Shown one piece after another: positions 18,507 through 25,889 of a DNA stretch of 64,000 bases. Source of the stretch: Ruminococcus sp. OA3. Lineage in GTDB: Bacteria; Bacillota; Clostridia; Lachnospirales; Lachnospiraceae. The DNA lies in the NCBI RefSeq assembly GCF_022440845.1, contig NZ_JAKNTO010000001.1, forward strand, positions 2,790,001-2,854,000. Reading direction: 5' to 3'. Numbering within the stretch: the stretch's first letter is position 1; every line of letters begins with the position of its first letter. The notes beneath the pieces are model-generated. The model saw nothing but the letters and a program-made list of their open reading frames with translations, was not told the DNA's origin and ran no database searches. The translations under genes and the position numbers were made by a program.

Positions 18507-20204
18507 ATGCCAAATTCTTTGCAGGAAGCAATTATATCCAACGATTATTATGACTACATTATCCCTTCCGTATTTGATTTTTCGACATTGTCCGATATTC
18601 TGCCGGAGATCAGGCTTCTCGAAATGGATACTGCGTATTCTCTTCTCAATGTTCCGGCACCGAGGAACACGGCACTTTTAGAGTATACGAGATACAATAC
18701 CATTCCGAATCTGTTTATGCTGCAGGACACCACCAGCCTGGAGGTATCAGGGATCACACAGGTGCAGAACCTCACCAATCTGAACCTTTCCGGATCTGGT
18801 GTACTGATCGGATTTATAGATACCGGAATCGATTATACCAACCGGGTATTCCGTGATGCTGCCGGGAATACGAGAATCGAAGCCATCTGGGATCAGACCA
18901 TACAGGGGGGCACTGTACCTCCTCATTTCCCGTATGGCACCGAATACCGCCGCGCGGAAATCAACCAGGCGCTTCAGTCTGATACCCCTCTTGAGGTTGT
19001 GCCTTCAACTGACACAAACGGACACGGTACATTTCTGGCGAGTGTCACGGCGGGTTCTGCAATTCCGGAGGAAAATTTTATCGGTGCTGCCCCCAGTTCC
19101 ACCATTGCGATGGTAAAACTGAAGGAGGCCAAAGATTACCTGAAAGAATTCTTTTATTACTCAGGGTCCGAACCCGTTTACCAGGAATCAGATATTATCA
19201 TGGCTTATTCCTATCTGCGGAACCTGGCCCTTGAATTACAGGTTCCGCTTGTGGTATGTATAGGACTCGGTACCAACCAGGGCGATCATGCCGGAGGGAT
19301 GCCGCTGTCCGTTGTTCTGTCCGGATCCAGTATACTGATTACAAATGCCGTTGTGGTTGCATGTGGAAATGAGGCGGGGCGTGCACACCATTACTACGGT
19401 GAACTTCCTGAAAATGTGTCCTATGAGACCATAGAGATTCTGGTTCCTGAAGGATCTCCCGGATTTTTCCTCGAAACATGGGTGCGTTCACCTGACGCGT
19501 TCTCTGTAGGCTTTGTCTCTCCCACCGGTGAGGTCGTCTCACGGATTCCATTTGGACTGAATAATACGGTAAATGCGGGTTTTATTTTGGACCCCACTAC
19601 GATCGAAGTGCACTATGAAACTATACAGGCCGTTACAGGCAGTCAGCTTATCTTTATGCGTTTTCGCCAGCCATCCCCTGGTATCTGGCGTGTCAGAGTC
19701 TACGGCCCGCGGGTTCTCTTCGGCTCTTTTCACATGTGGCTTCCGATTTACGGATTCACAGATCCCGATATCGTGTTTCTCAAACCAGACGCTTATACCA
19801 CACTCACAGCACCGTCCGATGCCTCCAACATCATTGCAACCGGTACGTATGATGCGTATACCAATGGTCTTTTTCTGAATTCAGGGCGTGGAAACACCAC
19901 GTTGGATGTTCAGAAACCCGATTTCTGCGCACCGGGAGTCAATCTGACAGGAATGAACGCGCGCGGCAATCTGACAACACGCACCGGTTCCTGCCTCGCA
20001 GCAGGCCTGACAGCCGGCAGTGCCGCGCTTGTCATGGAATGGGGGCTCAAACGCAGTCCTTTTCTGCTGTTCAATTCTGCAGAAATCAGAGATTTTCTGA
20101 TCCGGGGTACCGTTCGGGAGCCCGGAATCGTATATCCAAACCGCGAATGGGGTTACGGGAAACTGAATGTTTACCGTTCTTTTACATCTTTTTTCGAAAC
20201 CTGA
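18507..20204 (+). CDS. Csp-like S8 family protein with Cys in place of the catalytic Ser
   Basis: 565-aa subtilase of the Csp-like clade, whose clostridial members process or sense germination signals. Asp105 (GFIDTGIDYTN) and His173 (TNGHGTFLA) of the triad are intact, and the central jelly-roll insertion typical of Csp proteins (about residues 300-430) is present. At the nucleophile site the sequence reads RTGSCLAAGLTAG where relatives have RTGTSxAAAxTAG, so by alignment the Ser is replaced by Cys496 (codon 19992-19994). It may be a pseudoprotease, as known for some Csp proteins, or a thiol variant. No signal peptide. Start ATG 18507 is preceded by AGGA. Confidence 0.88.
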   Translation: MPNSLQEAIISNDYYDYIIPSVFDFSTLSDILPEIRLLEMDTAYSLLNVPAPRNTALLEYTRYNTIPNLFMLQDTTSLEVSGITQVQNLTNLNLSGSGVLIGFIDTGIDYTNRVFRDAAGNTRIEAIWDQTIQGGTVPPHFPYGTEYRRAEINQALQSDTPLEVVPSTDTNGHGTFLASVTAGSAIPEENFIGAAPSSTIAMVKLKEAKDYLKEFFYYSGSEPVYQESDIIMAYSYLRNLALELQVPLVVCIGLGTNQGDHAGGMPLSVVLSGSSILITNAVVVACGNEAGRAHHYYGELPENVSYETIEILVPEGSPGFFLETWVRSPDAFSVGFVSPTGEVVSRIPFGLNNTVNAGFILDPTTIEVHYETIQAVTGSQLIFMRFRQPSPGIWRVRVYGPRVLFGSFHMWLPIYGFTDPDIVFLKPDAYTTLTAPSDASNIIATGTYDAYTNGLFLNSGRGNTTLDVQKPDFCAPGVNLTGMNARGNLTTRTGSCLAAGLTAGSAALVMEWGLKRSPFLLFNSAEIRDFLIRGTVREPGIVYPNREWGYGKLNVYRSFTSFFET

Positions 20205-20274
20205 ACTTTTTTTGTAGCAACCTGGAACCGATTTACATATGATGGAGTGTAAACAAATTTTGGAGGAACTATAA

Positions 20275-20520
20275 ATGAGTGATTTAGCTGCTACAAACTG
20301 TGGATGTGGATGTGATTCTGGATGCGATTCCGGTAATTCTTGTTTCGGAGGCGGCGGATGTAATTCCATTATCTGGATCATCCTGCTTCTCTGCTGCTGT
20401 GGTAATGGCGACAGCTGTGGCTGCGGCGGTGGCTGCGGCGGATTCGGCGGTGACAACAGCTGTCTGCTGATTATCCTTCTGCTCTTCTGCTGCGGCGGAT
20501 GTGGCTCCATCTGCGGATAA
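20275..20520 (+). CDS. Small Cys/Gly-rich protein
   Basis: 81-aa protein, roughly one-fifth Cys and one-quarter Gly, with two short hydrophobic stretches (IIWIILLL and LLIILLLF) flanked by Cys/Gly clusters such as CGCGGGCGGFGG. This composition matches what annotation pipelines call 'chorion class high-cysteine' small proteins in Lachnospiraceae; their function is unknown to me. A strong RBS (GGAGGA) and a strong terminator bracket the gene, so it is a real single-gene unit 70 bases after the Csp-like gene. A surface or spore-coat role is only a guess. Confidence 0.8.
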   Translation: MSDLAATNCGCGCDSGCDSGNSCFGGGGCNSIIWIILLLCCCGNGDSCGCGGGCGGFGGDNSCLLIILLLFCCGGCGSICG

Positions 20521-20531
20521 TAATGATACGG

Positions 20532-20564
20532 AAAGACGCCGGGGATTATCTCCCCGGCGTCTTT
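20532..20564 (+). terminator. Strong intrinsic terminator after the Cys-rich gene
   Basis: A 13-base perfect stem, AAAGACGCCGGGG with CCCCGGCGTCTTT, seven-base loop, followed by a T-rich tail. The last codons and stop of the minus-strand 52-aa ORF lie inside it. Confidence 0.9.
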
Positions 20565-20704
20565 CTTTCTGTTTCTCTTCGTTTTTTTCTGTATCCGCCG
20601 TTCTTCATGTCGCGCATCCTGTCTTTTTTATGTTCCACACATTCCATATCTATCTCATAAAGGGCGTTCCCGTCAACGATCAGTTTTTGTTTTCTTTCAT
20701 CCAT
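20546..20704 (-). CDS. Small basic hypothetical protein (52 aa)
   Basis: ATG 20704, stop 20546. The peptide starts MDERKQKLIVDGNALYEIDM and ends in a Lys/Arg-rich tail (KKRRETERK). An AGGAGG lies 13 bases upstream and an AGGA 6 bases upstream of the ATG. The mixed N-terminal half looks like a folded beta segment, and short ORFs of this type with IVDGNA-x-YEID recur in Lachnospiraceae as far as I recall, but that needs a search. It is convergent with the Cys-rich gene. Function unknown. Confidence 0.5.
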   Translation of the reverse strand: MDERKQKLIVDGNALYEIDMECVEHKKDRMRDMKNGGYRKKRRETERKTPGR

Positions 20705-20815
20705 GATAAATCCTGTACCTCCTTATCATTTTCTAATATCATATGTCAAAATTCCTGAACCTGTCATATAGTAGATAATAAAATCATAAAATTTAAAAAA
20801 ATAAAAGGTTGTGCC

Positions 20816-21166
20816 ATGAAAGAAAAAAGCACCCCGCAAATGACAACACTCGACCAGATGGTCAACGATGACAGTCTTCAGATGATGAAAGCCGCCATTC
20901 CCTACGTATCTCCGAATGGCAGAAAAACGCTCTCTCTTTTGACAAAATTTATGGAATTGAGAAAAACAATGTCAATGTTTAATCAGCCTCATATGGATAT
21001 GTCGATTATGTCATCAGAAGAGACTACGGTTTCCCCGGAAGAAATGCTGCGCGATATACAGCAGTATACCAGCGGATCTCTGCACGATTCCATTGAGGGT
21101 ATGCTTAATGCTTTTCAGACCGCTCAGATGTTTATGATGCTTCAAAATATGGAGGAGGAAGAATAG
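20816..21166 (+). CDS. Met-rich hypothetical protein (116 aa)
   Basis: Cytoplasmic, acidic, mostly helical protein with 17 Met in 116 residues (15 percent). No signal peptide, membrane segment or metal-binding motif such as MxxM clusters of copper proteins is obvious. It ends in NMEEEE. It overlaps nothing and is three bases from the next gene, which is also Met-rich, so the two form a bicistronic unit ended by a terminator. I do not recognise the family; the location beside Csp-like genes makes a sporulation link possible but unproven. Confidence 0.75.
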   Translation: MKEKSTPQMTTLDQMVNDDSLQMMKAAIPYVSPNGRKTLSLLTKFMELRKTMSMFNQPHMDMSIMSSEETTVSPEEMLRDIQQYTSGSLHDSIEGMLNAFQTAQMFMMLQNMEEEE

Positions 21167-21169
21167 GAT

Positions 21170-21445
21170 ATGGATCAGGATTGGATGAAACACCCGAATC
21201 TCGCATCAATGGATATGGCAAAACTTCAGATGCTTCAGTCCCTGGCTTCACAGGGGGAAGGAAAAAGCAAGCAGGATATGATGCCCTTTTTAATGATGGC
21301 TATGCAGCAGTCCAAAAAGAACGGTATGACCTTTTCTCCGGAAGAGATGGATATGATCGTGGAGGTTCTGAAAAGCGGTAAGTCAAAAAAAGAAGCTTCT
21401 CAGATTGAAAAAATGCTGACTATGCTGAAAACCATAAAAAAATAG
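21170..21445 (+). CDS. Met-rich hypothetical protein (91 aa)
   Basis: Helical protein with 15 Met in 91 residues (16 percent) and a basic C-terminus (KSGKSKKEASQIEKM). An amphipathic pattern with many Met on one face (DMMPFLMMAMQQ) suggests helix packing with a partner, perhaps the product of the gene three bases upstream. The RBS (AGGAGGAAGAATAGGA) lies inside the end of that gene, so translation is coupled. Both proteins share the SPEEM motif and Met-rich composition, which hints at common origin. Function unknown. Confidence 0.75.
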   Translation: MDQDWMKHPNLASMDMAKLQMLQSLASQGEGKSKQDMMPFLMMAMQQSKKNGMTFSPEEMDMIVEVLKSGKSKKEASQIEKMLTMLKTIKK

Positions 21446-21465
21446 GGACTTTCGTCCCTTTTTTC
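21445..21465. terminator. Bidirectional intrinsic terminator
   Basis: GGGAC-TTTC-GTCCC hairpin with TTTTTT on the plus strand and TATTTTTTTA on the minus strand. It ends both the Met-rich pair and the convergent yicC-cinA operon. Confidence 0.85.
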
Positions 21466-21477
21466 TTGTGGTACTGT

Positions 21478-22737
21478 TTATGAATAACTTTGCAGGATAC
21501 AGTCGCGGAGCAATGTCAGCGCATAGACGACTGCCTGTTCCCTGATTTTAGAGCGATTCCCATTAAAATGATATTCCCTGACGGTTATATGGCCGTCTAC
21601 ACAGCAGCCGATATAGACCAGTCCCACCGGTTTGTCAGGCGTGCCGCCGCCAGGTCCTGCAATTCCGGTGATAGCTACGCATACATCAGCACCGGTGGTA
21701 AAGCATCCTCCTTTTGCCATTTCTTTTGCAGTTTTTTCACTGACTGCTCCGTACATTTTCAGAGTTGCTTTCTTAACCATGAGATATTTGCGCTTCGCTT
21801 TATTTGCATATGTTACAAATCCCTGTTTAAACACATCGGAAGCGCCGGATACGTTGACGATGCGCGCAGACAGCGCTCCTCCTGTACAGGATTCTGCACA
21901 GGTAAGGGTCATGTTCTTGTCCCGCAGAAGATCTACGACGGCTTCCTCCAGCGACTTTTTCTCCTCGGTTGCATAGATATTCTTGCCAAAACGCAGTTTC
22001 AATTCACGCAGCACAGGTTTGATCAGTTTCTTCGCTTCTCCGTTGGATTTTGCTTTTGCTGTGATCCTCAGATGGACTTCGCCGGTCTTTGCATAAGGAG
22101 CTATGGTAGGATTACTCTGTCCGTCAATCAGATCCTCGATCATGGTCTCCACCATGCTCTCTCCAATCCCGCAGATTTTCACCATCTGTGATACGATGAC
22201 TTCCGGTTGTTTTTCCTGCAGATAAGGATAAACCTGACTCTCAAACATCGGTTTCAGTTCATTCGGAGGTCCCGGAAGCAGGATCACGGTCTTTTCCCCG
22301 TCTTCCATGATAAGGCCGGGTGCCGTTCCGTTTTCGTTGTCGAGTACGACAGCACCTTCCGGAATCATAGCCTGACACCAGTTGTTCTCTGTGATCTTTA
22401 CTTCCGGCCGCTTAATGCTCAGATTGTCAAAATACTGCTGGATCCGTTCCCGCGTATGAGTATCCTCAACGAGCTCTTTTCCCATGACGCGTGCCGCGAT
22501 ATCCTTCGTGATATCATCCTTCGTCGGTCCGAGACCTCCGGACAGTATCACAATATCGGAACGGTCAACCGCTGTTTTTATCGTTTGAAGCATACGCTCG
22601 GGATTATCGCCGACCGATGTTTCATAATAAACCGTAAGTCCGAGTTTTGCGCACATTTCTGATAAATACGCGGCGTTGGTATTTACAATATTACCGAGCA
22701 GTATTTCTGTTCCGACTGTAACCAGTTCTGCAACCAT
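21478..22737 (-). CDS. cinA: CinA-family nicotinamide-nucleotide amidase/ADP-ribose pyrophosphatase-like protein
   Basis: 419-aa two-domain protein. The N-terminal MoCF/COG1058 domain (about 1-170; VGTEILLGNIVNTNA, ILSGGLGPTKDD) is linked to ADP-ribose/CoA pyrophosphatase activity, and the C-terminal CinA domain (about 260-415; CAESCTGGALSARIVNVSGAS, VAITGIAGPGGGTPDKPVG) to NMN deamidation. Historically named competence/damage-inducible protein A. It is the last gene of the yicC operon, following pgsA by 16 bases. The recA gene that often follows cinA is absent here. Confidence 0.95.
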   Translation of the reverse strand: MVAELVTVGTEILLGNIVNTNAAYLSEMCAKLGLTVYYETSVGDNPERMLQTIKTAVDRSDIVILSGGLGPTKDDITKDIAARVMGKELVEDTHTRERIQQYFDNLSIKRPEVKITENNWCQAMIPEGAVVLDNENGTAPGLIMEDGEKTVILLPGPPNELKPMFESQVYPYLQEKQPEVIVSQMVKICGIGESMVETMIEDLIDGQSNPTIAPYAKTGEVHLRITAKAKSNGEAKKLIKPVLRELKLRFGKNIYATEEKKSLEEAVVDLLRDKNMTLTCAESCTGGALSARIVNVSGASDVFKQGFVTYANKAKRKYLMVKKATLKMYGAVSEKTAKEMAKGGCFTTGADVCVAITGIAGPGGGTPDKPVGLVYIGCCVDGHITVREYHFNGNRSKIREQAVVYALTLLRDCILQSYS

Positions 22738-22753
22738 TTGTATCCCTCCTAAA

Positions 22754-23293
22754 TCAGCTCTGCATGGTTAATACGTTTTTATTTTTCAACAGATAATCAA
22801 TCAAAGAAACAACGGTCAGTGCCAGAGACAGATAAATAAAAATCTGTTCCAGTGTACCGAATATGCTTCCCAGATCCGCGATCAAAAGAATGATCATCAC
22901 CATCTGAGAGATTGTCTTTGCTTTTCCCCAGTAACTGGCTGCGATGACAATGCCGTTGTCTGATGCGATCAGACGAAAACCGCTGATGATAAATTCTCTT
23001 GCTATAATAATGATAACCACCCAGCACGGTATTTTATCCAGCTCGATCAAACAAATTAATGCCGAGCAGACCAGAAGCTTGTCTGCGAGCGGATCCATAA
23101 ACTTTCCAAAATTTGTGACAAGGTTGTCTCTTCTTGCCAGATAACCATCGAGGGCATCTGTCAGGCTGGCAATGACAAATAGCGCCAGCGAAATCCATTT
23201 GGTATACGTTCCCGCTATCGGCACCAGCATAAAAACAACAAAAAACGGTATCATAATAACACGAAGCAACGTCAGTTTATTCGGTGTATTCAT
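22754..23293 (-). CDS. pgsA: CDP-diacylglycerol-glycerol-3-phosphate 3-phosphatidyltransferase
   Basis: Membrane enzyme of 179 aa that makes phosphatidylglycerophosphate from CDP-diacylglycerol. The CDP-alcohol phosphotransferase signature is complete: DALDGYLARRDNLVTNFGKF followed by MDPLADKLL (D-x2-DG-x2-AR-x8-G-x3-D-x3-D). Four to five hydrophobic segments. Its start overlaps the end of rimO by 17 bases, indicating coupled translation, and pgsA-cinA adjacency is classic for Firmicutes. Confidence 0.96.
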   Translation of the reverse strand: MNTPNKLTLLRVIMIPFFVVFMLVPIAGTYTKWISLALFVIASLTDALDGYLARRDNLVTNFGKFMDPLADKLLVCSALICLIELDKIPCWVVIIIIAREFIISGFRLIASDNGIVIAASYWGKAKTISQMVMIILLIADLGSIFGTLEQIFIYLSLALTVVSLIDYLLKNKNVLTMQS

Positions 23294-24614
23294 CGGCTAT
23301 TTCTCCTATCAAATCATATTCAAGTGAACCGGTCACGTTCACCTGTACAAAATCTCCCGTCATCAGAGGTATCTGTGTATTGACAAATAGATATCCGTCG
23401 ATGCCCGGTGCGTCAGCATATGTCCTGCCCACATACGCATCTTCATCTGCCACTTTTCCTTCAATAAACACGAGTTGTCTCTCTCCGATCCGTTCCTCGC
23501 CAAGTTCCAGTGACACTTCCTGCTGCAATTCCATCAATTCCGCCTGACGTTCCTCCTTAACCGTCTCAGGTACCTGATCTTCCATGGAGGCAGCAGGCGT
23601 ATCTTCTTCCGGAGAGTACGTAAAGACACCGAGACGGTCAAATGCCATATCTGCAACAAATTGCTTTAATTCCTCATGATCTTCTTTTGTCTCTCCCGGA
23701 AAGCCGGTGATCAGTGTTGTCCGAAGCACCATGTCCGGTATCTGTTCCCGGATTTCAGTGATAATGCTTTCCAGATCCTGTTTTGAAGTCCTGCGTCCCA
23801 TTCGTTTCAGTATCCGGTCGCTGCAGTGCTGAATCGGAATGTCCATATAATGACAGATCTTTGGCTCCTCTTTGATTGTCTGGATCAGTTCCGGATAGAT
23901 TTCCTCCGGATAGCAGTACATGAGGCGTATCCAGACCAGGCCGTCAATGCGGCAAAGCTCTCTCAACAGCCTGTGCAGAGACTTTTCTCCGTAAAGATCA
24001 CTCCCGTACAGGGTTGTCTCCTGTGCGATGACGATCAGCTCTTTTACACCCGCCTCTGCCAGATACCGCGCCTGTGCGAGCAGTCTCTCCATCGGTACGC
24101 TGCGGTAGCCTCCGCGTATCTTCGGTATGATGCAGTAAGTACAGTGTTTTTCACACCCTTCCGCTATTTTCAGATATTCATATGCGCCTCCCGTTGTAAT
24201 GAGACGTCTCGCATCTACATCCGGAAGACGGTCAATATCCTGAAATGATGTATATACACTCCCATGGAGCACCTGATCCAGGGCATCTGCAATCTCATCA
24301 TAGCTGGATGTACCGAGTACGGCATCCACTTCCGGGATCTCCTGCTGAATTTCTTTCTGATAACGCTGAGCAAGGCATCCCGTCACAACAAGCGCCTTTG
24401 CCCTGCCGTCCGTGCGGTATTTCGCCATATCCAGTATCGTCTGAATGCTCTCTTCCTTCGCATCGTGAATGAAGCAGCAGGTATTTACCACAATGATATC
24501 GGCAGCCGTCTCATCGTCTGTGACGGTATATCCCCTGGTCTCCAATAACCCCAGCATCTCCTCCGAATCCACAAGGTTTTTGTCACAGCCAAGCGAAATA
24601 AATAAAATTTGCAT
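23277..24614 (-). CDS. rimO: Ribosomal protein S12 methylthiotransferase RimO
   Basis: Radical-SAM enzyme of 445 aa that adds a methylthio group to an Asp of ribosomal protein S12. Domain order: N-terminal UPF0004 domain with three conserved Cys (LGCDKNLVDSE, NTCCFI, VTGCLAQRY), radical-SAM core with CEKHCTYCIIPKIRGGYRS carrying the CxxxCxxC cluster ligands, and a C-terminal TRAM domain (about 375-440). The LGCDKNxVDSE start distinguishes RimO from MiaB. A stem-loop lies between it and rpoZ. Confidence 0.96.
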   Translation of the reverse strand: MQILFISLGCDKNLVDSEEMLGLLETRGYTVTDDETAADIIVVNTCCFIHDAKEESIQTILDMAKYRTDGRAKALVVTGCLAQRYQKEIQQEIPEVDAVLGTSSYDEIADALDQVLHGSVYTSFQDIDRLPDVDARRLITTGGAYEYLKIAEGCEKHCTYCIIPKIRGGYRSVPMERLLAQARYLAEAGVKELIVIAQETTLYGSDLYGEKSLHRLLRELCRIDGLVWIRLMYCYPEEIYPELIQTIKEEPKICHYMDIPIQHCSDRILKRMGRRTSKQDLESIITEIREQIPDMVLRTTLITGFPGETKEDHEELKQFVADMAFDRLGVFTYSPEEDTPAASMEDQVPETVKEERQAELMELQQEVSLELGEERIGERQLVFIEGKVADEDAYVGRTYADAPGIDGYLFVNTQIPLMTGDFVQVNVTGSLEYDLIGEIADEYTE

Positions 24615-24651
24615 TGTTTTGCTCCTTTTGTAGTTTCGTTTCTTTTTAAGA

Positions 24652-24687
24652 AAGCTGCTACAACAGTCAGCGACTGCGTAACAGCTT
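24652..24687. other. Stem-loop between rpoZ and rimO
   Basis: AAGCTG pairs with CAGCTT and encloses an inner CAGTC-AGC-GACTG hairpin. No good T tract follows on the minus strand, so it looks more like an mRNA processing or stability element than a terminator. Confidence 0.4.
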
Positions 24688-24699
24688 GTTCTTACGGTT

Positions 24700-24966
24700 C
24701 TAAAATTCCTCTGATCCGCCGCTCTCTTCTGCTTCGAAATCTTCCGGAAGAATCTTCACTTTTCCGTCATACATCTCTTCTACGGCAATAGACAGCGGTT
24801 TCTTGCCTGCAGCCCTGACAAATGGTTCTGCCCCGCTGATGATCTGTCTTGCACGTTTACTGGTAGCCAGAACGATGGAGTAACGGCTGTTTACCAGCGG
24901 TGCCTCATCTGCGTCTATATCCTTGTTGATTACCTGCATTAATTCTGAATATGATGGATGGATCAT
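24700..24966 (-). CDS. rpoZ: DNA-directed RNA polymerase omega subunit
   Basis: 88-aa small RNA polymerase subunit that helps beta-prime fold and bind. The family core is visible: SRYSIVLATSKRARQI followed by KPLSIAVEEMYDGKVKI, and an acidic tail (EDFEAEESGGSEEF). It sits 18 bases downstream of gmk, the standard position in Firmicutes and many other bacteria, and is part of the yicC-cinA operon. Confidence 0.95.
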   Translation of the reverse strand: MIHPSYSELMQVINKDIDADEAPLVNSRYSIVLATSKRARQIISGAEPFVRAAGKKPLSIAVEEMYDGKVKILPEDFEAEESGGSEEF

Positions 24967-24984
24967 AATTTCTTTCTCCTTTCT

Positions 24985-25611
24985 CTATACCTCTTCCAAT
25001 TGTTCCCTGATATGTTCGATAAATTCCCTGTTCTGAGAAGTTTTCGTATGTGCGCTTTGAATCACCTGATGCATTTCATCAACACATTCCTCTTCCTTAT
25101 CCGTCTCATTGACCAGTACATAGTCATAAAATTCCATGAATTTTACTTCTTCTTTTGCCTGTGCCATCCGGGCATCGATGATCTCGCCGGACTCCGTTCC
25201 CCGTCCCAGCAGTCTCCTTTTCAGCTCCTGTACACTGGGCGGTGTCACAAAGATCAGCAGTGTCTCCGGCATCTTCTCCTTGACTTTCAATGCCCCCTGC
25301 ATTTCAATCTCCAGAATCACGTCTTTCCCGGAATCAAGCTGTTCCTGGACATATTTCTTTGGAGTTCCGTAGTAATTATCTACGTAACGGGCATATTCAA
25401 TAAATGCATCCTCCCGAATCATTTTTTTAAACTCCTCCTGAGTTTTAAAAAAATATTCCCTGCCGTCACGTTCCCCGACTCTCGGGGATCTTGTTGTTGC
25501 TGACACTGACAGTGCATAGTTATCATATTTACCCATCAGCCGGTTCATCAAAGTTCCTTTACCTGAGCCGGAAAATCCGGACACCACCACTAAAATTCCC
25601 TTATGGTTCAT
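24985..25611 (-). CDS. gmk: Guanylate kinase
   Basis: Essential 208-aa kinase converting GMP to GDP with ATP. P-loop GFSGSGKGTLMNRL near residue 13, GMP-binding ATTRSPRVGERDGREYFF near residue 40, and LEIEMQGALKVKEK in the middle. Its start overlaps the end of remA by 11 bases. Length and motifs are normal. Confidence 0.97.
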   Translation of the reverse strand: MNHKGILVVVSGFSGSGKGTLMNRLMGKYDNYALSVSATTRSPRVGERDGREYFFKTQEEFKKMIREDAFIEYARYVDNYYGTPKKYVQEQLDSGKDVILEIEMQGALKVKEKMPETLLIFVTPPSVQELKRRLLGRGTESGEIIDARMAQAKEEVKFMEFYDYVLVNETDKEEECVDEMHQVIQSAHTKTSQNREFIEHIREQLEEV

Positions 25612-25876
25612 AAATATCCCCTTTTTCGTCCGCTGTGTAGCCTGTATTTACACGTTTACTGATCGTCTCCGCCTGTAAAGCAGAGAGAACCACAAAATTT
25701 TCTTCCGTGATCACCACAGCTTTCGTACGCCGCCCCTGTGTTGCGTCGATAATATTGCCGTTTTCTTTTGCATTTTGTATCATGCGTTTGACGGGAGCTG
25801 CATCCGGGTTGACGACAGCGACAATTTTCTCTGCGTTGATGACGTTACCAAATCCGATATTAACCAGTCTAGTCAA
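25601..25876 (-). CDS. remA: RemA/DUF370 extracellular matrix regulator
   Basis: Small DNA-binding protein, 91 aa. In Bacillus RemA activates matrix and osmoprotection genes by wrapping DNA. The conserved core matches: NIGFGNVINAEKIVAVV, PDAAPVKRMIQNAKENG, DATQGRRTKAVVITE. The frame runs up to 25972, but the first 32 residues overlap yicC; the start is most likely the TTG at 25876, preceded by TGGGGAATC, giving a protein that begins like Bacillus RemA. It lies 13 bases after yicC and overlaps gmk. Confidence 0.9.
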   Translation of the reverse strand: MTRLVNIGFGNVINAEKIVAVVNPDAAPVKRMIQNAKENGNIIDATQGRRTKAVVITEENFVVLSALQAETISKRVNTGYTADEKGDIYEP

Positions 25877-25889
25877 AATGATTCCCCAC

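Noticed and set aside
19881-20510. Minus-strand Pro/Gln-rich frame of 209 codons
   Set aside because: The Pro/Gln repeats are the complement of the Gly/Cys codons of the 81-aa gene; it also crosses the end of the Csp-like gene.
20720-20815. Sporulation-sigma promoter upstream of the Met-rich pair
   Set aside because: CATATAG resembles a SigE/SigK -10, but no matching -35 at the right distance was found.
21490-22191. Plus-strand open frame of 233 codons
   Set aside because: Antisense to cinA; low-complexity Cys/Phe-rich product and no start signal.
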